DNA of 8,249 nucleotides from Pseudomonadota bacterium (GTDB lineage: Bacteria; Pseudomonadota; Gammaproteobacteria; Xanthomonadales; Rhodanobacteraceae): NCBI GenBank assembly GCA_021783385.1, contig JAJXTX010000002.1:1-8249 (forward strand), read 5' to 3'. The notes below the pieces were generated by a model, which saw only the letters and a list, made by a program, of their open reading frames with translations, did no database searches and was not told where the DNA came from. The position numbers and the translations under genes are program-made. Of this stretch, positions 5,443-8,249 are shown piece by piece (position 1 is the stretch's first letter; each line of letters opens with the position of its first letter).

Positions 5443-7044
5443 TCAGCGCGCCGGGCCGGCGAGCACCGGCTTGCCGTCCACCGTGTCCAGAAACTCTGGT
5501 GCACGCCAGGCGTGCGTGTGCTGCTCGAAGCCGAAGGCGATGCTGATCAGGGTCGGCTCGCTCCACTTCGCGCCGAACAGTACGATGCCCACCGGCAGCC
5601 CGTGCGCCCAGCCGGCGGGCACGGTGATCGACGGATAACCCGCCACCGCGGCCGGCTGCGAGGCGCCGCCGGCGACGTGATCGCCATCGACCGGATCGGT
5701 CATGAAGGCCGGCCCCACCGAGGGTGCCAGCAACGCGTCCAGGTGCTGCGCGTTCAGCGCGGCATCGATGCCGAGCGGTCCGGCCAGCTGCTTTGCCTTG
5801 GCCAGCGCGGCGGTGTATGCCGGGTCGGTGAGCGGGGCCGCGGCCTCTGCCTGTTTGAACAGGTCCTGCCCGAACCAGTGCATCTCGGTGTCGGCATGGG
5901 CGTCATTGAAGGCGATCAGGTCGGCCAGCGTATGCACTTTCAGGCCGGTGCGCGTGGCGAGGTAGGCATTGATGTCGTGCTTGAAGTCGCTCATCAGCAC
6001 GGTCGTCTCGAGCGGGCCGAGTTGGTCCAGGTGCGGGATGGTCACCGGGTCGACGATGATCGCCCCCTGCGCCTTCATGGTGGCGATCGCCTGGTCCAGC
6101 ACGTGGTCGGCGTGGGGATCGGCGCCGGCAAGCTGGCGCACCACGCCGATGCGCTTGCCGCGCAGGCCGTGCGGATCAAGGAAGCGGGTGTAGTCGGTGG
6201 CGTGGCGGTCGGCCTGCGCGGTGGCCGGGTCGCGCGGATCGCTGCCGGCGATCACTGTAAGCAGCGCGGCGGCATCGGCGACACTGCGCGCCATCGGGCC
6301 GGCGGTATCCTGGTTGTGGCTGATCGGCACGATGCCGCTGCGGCTGACCAGGCCGAGCGTGGGCTTGATCCCGACGATGCCGTTCATCGAGGCCGGGCAG
6401 ATGATCGAACCATCGGTTTCGGTGCCGATCGCCACGCTCGCCAGCCCCGCCGCCACCGCCACCGCGGAGCCGGCGCTGGAGCCGCAGGGATTGCGATCGA
6501 GCACGTAGGGATTGCGGGTCTGGCCGCCGCGCCCGCTCCAGCCGCTGCTGGCATGGCTGGAGCGGAAGTTGGCCCATTCGCTCAGGTTGGTCTTGCCGAG
6601 AATCACAGCGCCGGCCTTGCGCAGGCGTTCGACCAGTCCGGCATCGCGTGTGGCCGGTGCCGCGACCATCGCCAGCGAGCCGGCGCTGGTGAGCATGCGG
6701 TCGCCGGTGTCGATGTTGTCCTTAAGCAGCACCGGAATGCCGAAGAGCGGGCTGCGCGGAGGGTGGCCGCTGCGAGCGGCGTCGAGCGCGCCGGCCAGCT
6801 TCATCGCATCGGGATTGATTTCCAGTACCGCCCGCAGGGTGGGGCCGGACTGATCGAGCTGGTGGATGCGCCGGATGAACTGCCGGGTGAGCTGGCGGCT
6901 GTCGAGCGTGCCGGCCTGCATCCGTTGCTGCAGCAGCTGCAGCGATGCGTAGGGGTCGATGGCGGCCGGGCGATCCGCCGCAAGGATCGGTGTGACGAGC
7001 AGGCCGGCGACGAGTGCGGCAACACAGATGGAGAGACGATCCAC
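5443..7044 (-). CDS. secreted amidase-signature hydrolase, peptide amidase-like
   Basis: This encodes 533 residues from a GTG start. The enzyme class hydrolyses amide bonds by a Ser-cisSer-Lys triad. Residues 1-22 look like a Sec signal peptide (positive start, hydrophobic [14 protein letters not shown], cleavage after LA-A), so a periplasmic or secreted site is expected. This also supports the GTG over downstream starts. The amidase signature domain shows [13 protein letters not shown] (Lys108), [16 protein letters not shown] (cis-Ser189) and IGTETDGSI (Ser213). The 24-residue Ser-Ser spacing is the family norm. Segments such as [20 protein letters not shown] and the [15 protein letters not shown] block closely resemble Stenotrophomonas peptide amidase (Pam), which removes C-terminal amides from peptides. 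That substrate is inferred. It is not GatA, which is cytosolic and accompanied by gatC/gatB. Confidence 0.88.
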   Translation of the reverse strand: MDRLSICVAALVAGLLVTPILAADRPAAIDPYASLQLLQQRMQAGTLDSRQLTRQFIRRIHQLDQSGPTLRAVLEINPDAMKLAGALDAARSGHPPRSPLFGIPVLLKDNIDTGDRMLTSAGSLAMVAAPATRDAGLVERLRKAGAVILGKTNLSEWANFRSSHASSGWSGRGGQTRNPYVLDRNPCGSSAGSAVAVAAGLASVAIGTETDGSIICPASMNGIVGIKPTLGLVSRSGIVPISHNQDTAGPMARSVADAAALLTVIAGSDPRDPATAQADRHATDYTRFLDPHGLRGKRIGVVRQLAGADPHADHVLDQAIATMKAQGAIIVDPVTIPHLDQLGPLETTVLMSDFKHDINAYLATRTGLKVHTLADLIAFNDAHADTEMHWFGQDLFKQAEAAAPLTDPAYTAALAKAKQLAGPLGIDAALNAQHLDALLAPSVGPAFMTDPVDGDHVAGGASQPAAVAGYPSITVPAGWAHGLPVGIVLFGAKWSEPTLISIAFGFEQHTHAWRAPEFLDTVDGKPVLAGPAR

Positions 7045-7098
7045 GGCAACCCCCGGTTTCAGTGCTTGCGGCGATCGGCCGCGCTGTCGTGCAGCTTA

Positions 7099-7120
7099 GC
7101 CGCACGGTGGCGCGTGCGGC
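7099..7120 (-). terminator. stem-loop downstream of mug
   Basis: GCCGCACG (7099-7106) and CGTGCGGC (7113-7120) form a perfect 8-bp stem with a 6-nt loop, 9 nt past the mug stop in the direction of transcription. No T-run follows on the - strand. It may partly terminate or stabilise the upstream mRNA and so separate mug from the amidase gene. The rest of the 85-nt gap shows no convincing promoter. Confidence 0.4.
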
Positions 7121-7129
7121 CACGCATGC

Positions 7130-7636
7130 TCAGCGCTGGCGCAGGTCCGCGGCCAGTGCGCACCAGGGCGCCAGATCCCAGTGGCCGCGCGCCTGGCCGG
7201 AGGGCGAGGGCAGCACGAACAGCCGCGTGTTGCCGAGGGTCGCGGCCTGCGGTCCGTAGTCGATCGCGCGCCCCAGCGCGGCGCGCGCGGCATGCTTGCT
7301 GGTGAAGGCGAGCCGCTGCGGCTGGTAGGTTTCAAGTTTGCCGAGCAGGGCGGGCACGTCGAAGGCGTCGCGCGGCAGCTCGTCATCGTTGCCGACGTGG
7401 TGCTTGGCGAGATCGGTGAGGCCGATACCGTAGTGGAGCAGCTGCGCAAATTCGGCCGGCGCGAGTCGGCGCGGCGTCAGCCCTGCCTCGAACAGCGCGC
7501 GCCAGAACAAGTTGCCCGGGTGCGCGTAGTAGGCGCGGTCAGCGGCCGAGCGCCGGCCCGCGGCGGTGCCGCAGAACACCAGCGCCAGCCCGGGCTGCAG
7601 CACGTCGGGCAGCACGTGCTGCTCAGCGGTGTCCAT
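7130..7636 (-). CDS. mug: Mug/TDG-type (family 2) G:T/U mismatch-specific DNA glycosylase
   Basis: This encodes 168 residues, matching E. coli Mug (about 168). The family excises uracil, ethenocytosine or thymine from mispairs to start base-excision repair. The fold is recognisable throughout: LALVFCGTAAG (about 17-27), YYAHPGNLFWRALFEAGLTP, GIGLTDLAKHH and the C-terminal VLPSPSGQARG, the counterpart of E. coli NPSGLSR. Motif 1, GINPG in E. coli, reads GTAAG here, so the catalytic Asn is replaced by Ala25. Asp90 and Asp93 lie near the region where I recall Deinococcus Mug using a catalytic Asp. The name follows the family; the base specificity cannot be read. The start overlaps the upstream gene by 14 nt and no Shine-Dalgarno is evident, suggesting coupling. 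Confidence 0.85.
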   Translation of the reverse strand: MDTAEQHVLPDVLQPGLALVFCGTAAGRRSAADRAYYAHPGNLFWRALFEAGLTPRRLAPAEFAQLLHYGIGLTDLAKHHVGNDDELPRDAFDVPALLGKLETYQPQRLAFTSKHAARAALGRAIDYGPQAATLGNTRLFVLPSPSGQARGHWDLAPWCALAADLRQR

Positions 7637-8249
7637 CGTGTTCAGCCGGATCGGGACCGGTCTGGTCGAGCATGAAGTCGGTGAACTGGAAGCGCCCGTC
7701 GCGCAACACCGATTCGCCGCGACGCAGTTTCAGCGGCTGGCGGAACAGCGGGCCGGCGTAGCTCACGGTATGGAACTCGCCGCGTTCGCCGCAGGGATCG
7801 ATCCCGGCCGGCAGGCCATCGAGCAGCGCGGCGTCGAAATGGCGACCGCAGAAGTCGGCGTCCAGTTGCTGCGTATCGACGCAGCACAGCATCGCGCGAT
7901 GGCCCTCGCTGACGAAGCGGCGCGCCAGCGCCGCGGTGTCCTCGCCCCACAGCGGAAACAGCGCGCGCCAGTTGTCGCGGCCGAGCTGGCGCACGCGGTA
8001 GTCGCGCACGTCCTCCAGAAACAGGTCGCCGAATGCGCAGTGGCGGATGCCCGGCCAGCGCATGCGCGCCTCCACCAGCGCCTGCGCATGCGCCTGTTCG
8101 TAGGCTTCGTTGCTGCCCGGCCAGTCCAGCGGCACTTCGAGCAGCGGCAGCCCGAGCGCGGCCGTCTGCGCCAGCAGCACCTCGTGCTGCACGCCGTGCA
8201 TCGCCACCCGGCGATAGCTGCGGTTGATGGTGGTGAGCAGGCCGACCAC
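7623..8249 (-). CDS. Dph6-related PP-loop ATP pyrophosphatase, 5' truncated by the window edge
   Basis: 208 codons of the C-terminal part are present. The frame stays open to the right edge, and the apparent GTG there is most likely an internal Val. The missing N-terminus should carry the SGGKDS PP-loop. The visible part matches the adenine-nucleotide alpha-hydrolase group related to diphthine-ammonia ligase (DUF71). Fragment residues 1-9 read VGLLTTIN, 72-85 AFGDLFLEDVRDYR and 151-161 DPCGERGEFHT, followed by YAGPLF. GExGEFHT is the hallmark motif of this family. Bacteria lack diphthamide on elongation factor G, so the real substrate is unknown; ATP-dependent amidation or a related adenylation reaction is inferred. 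It overlaps mug by 14 nt and both are probably cotranscribed from a promoter outside the window. Confidence 0.88.
   Translation of the reverse strand: MVGLLTTINRSYRRVAMHGVQHEVLLAQTAALGLPLLEVPLDWPGSNEAYEQAHAQALVEARMRWPGIRHCAFGDLFLEDVRDYRVRQLGRDNWRALFPLWGEDTAALARRFVSEGHRAMLCCVDTQQLDADFCGRHFDAALLDGLPAGIDPCGERGEFHTVSYAGPLFRQPLKLRRGESVLRDGRFQFTDFMLDQTGPDPAEHDGHR

Noticed and set aside
5398..7305. Long + strand open frame (635 codons) opposite the amidase gene
   Set aside because: It is antisense to a well-supported amidase with an intact catalytic triad. Its translation is low-complexity, rich in Arg, Gly, His and Ala, with no family features. Such frames are common opposite GC-rich genes.
8247..8249. 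GTG at the right edge as the start of the PP-loop ATPase gene
   Set aside because: Starting there would remove the nucleotide-binding SGGKDS loop that defines the family. The codon is more likely the Val of an internal VVGLLTT-type strand.

Overview
This is a GC-rich chromosomal window from a gammaproteobacterium. It is most likely from the order Lysobacterales/Xanthomonadales, probably the Rhodanobacter/Dyella side. The evidence is the Xanthomonad-like S13 N-terminus (…[11 protein letters not shown]…), an RpoA C-terminus ending in an HGMxLG-type tail, a class II (not class I) DAHP synthase, and a secreted amidase resembling the Stenotrophomonas peptide amidase. The taxonomic placement rests on remembered family sequences, not on a search.

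Region 1 (1-3360, + strand) is the ribosomal alpha operon in canonical order: rpsM (S13), rpsK (S11), rpsD (S4), rpoA (RNA polymerase alpha) and rplQ (L17). It begins after what is probably the last few codons of secY, an 18-base perfect palindrome and a good sigma70-like promoter. It ends at a strong hairpin terminator. Three of its intergenic gaps (after rpsM, rpsK and rpoA) carry the same two-hairpin element: a GCGATC…GATCGC stem-loop followed by a GGCCA-TCCN-TGGCC stem-loop. The rpoA-rplQ copy is expanded by an extra 12-bp hairpin, and the whole gap is unusually long (229 nt) and rich in structure.

Region 2 (3405-5432, + strand) is a two-gene unit. dsbB encodes the membrane quinone-linked oxidase that recharges DsbA. 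It overlaps by ATGA with a class II 3-deoxy-7-phosphoheptulonate synthase, the entry enzyme of the shikimate pathway. A 13-bp stem-loop follows and separates this unit from the convergent genes.

Region 3 (5443-8249, - strand) reads leftwards. It holds the 3' part of a Dph6-like PP-loop ATP pyrophosphatase that runs off the right edge, a Mug/TDG-type (family 2) DNA glycosylase that overlaps it by 14 nt, and, after an 85-nt gap, a secreted peptide-amidase-like enzyme.

No mobile element, CRISPR array, tRNA or rRNA is visible, and no gene-free stretch exceeds 300 nt. The region is mostly ordinary core genome. The points most worth a second look are the repeated two-hairpin intercistronic element, its expanded copy before rplQ, and the Mug homologue that lacks the usual catalytic Asn.
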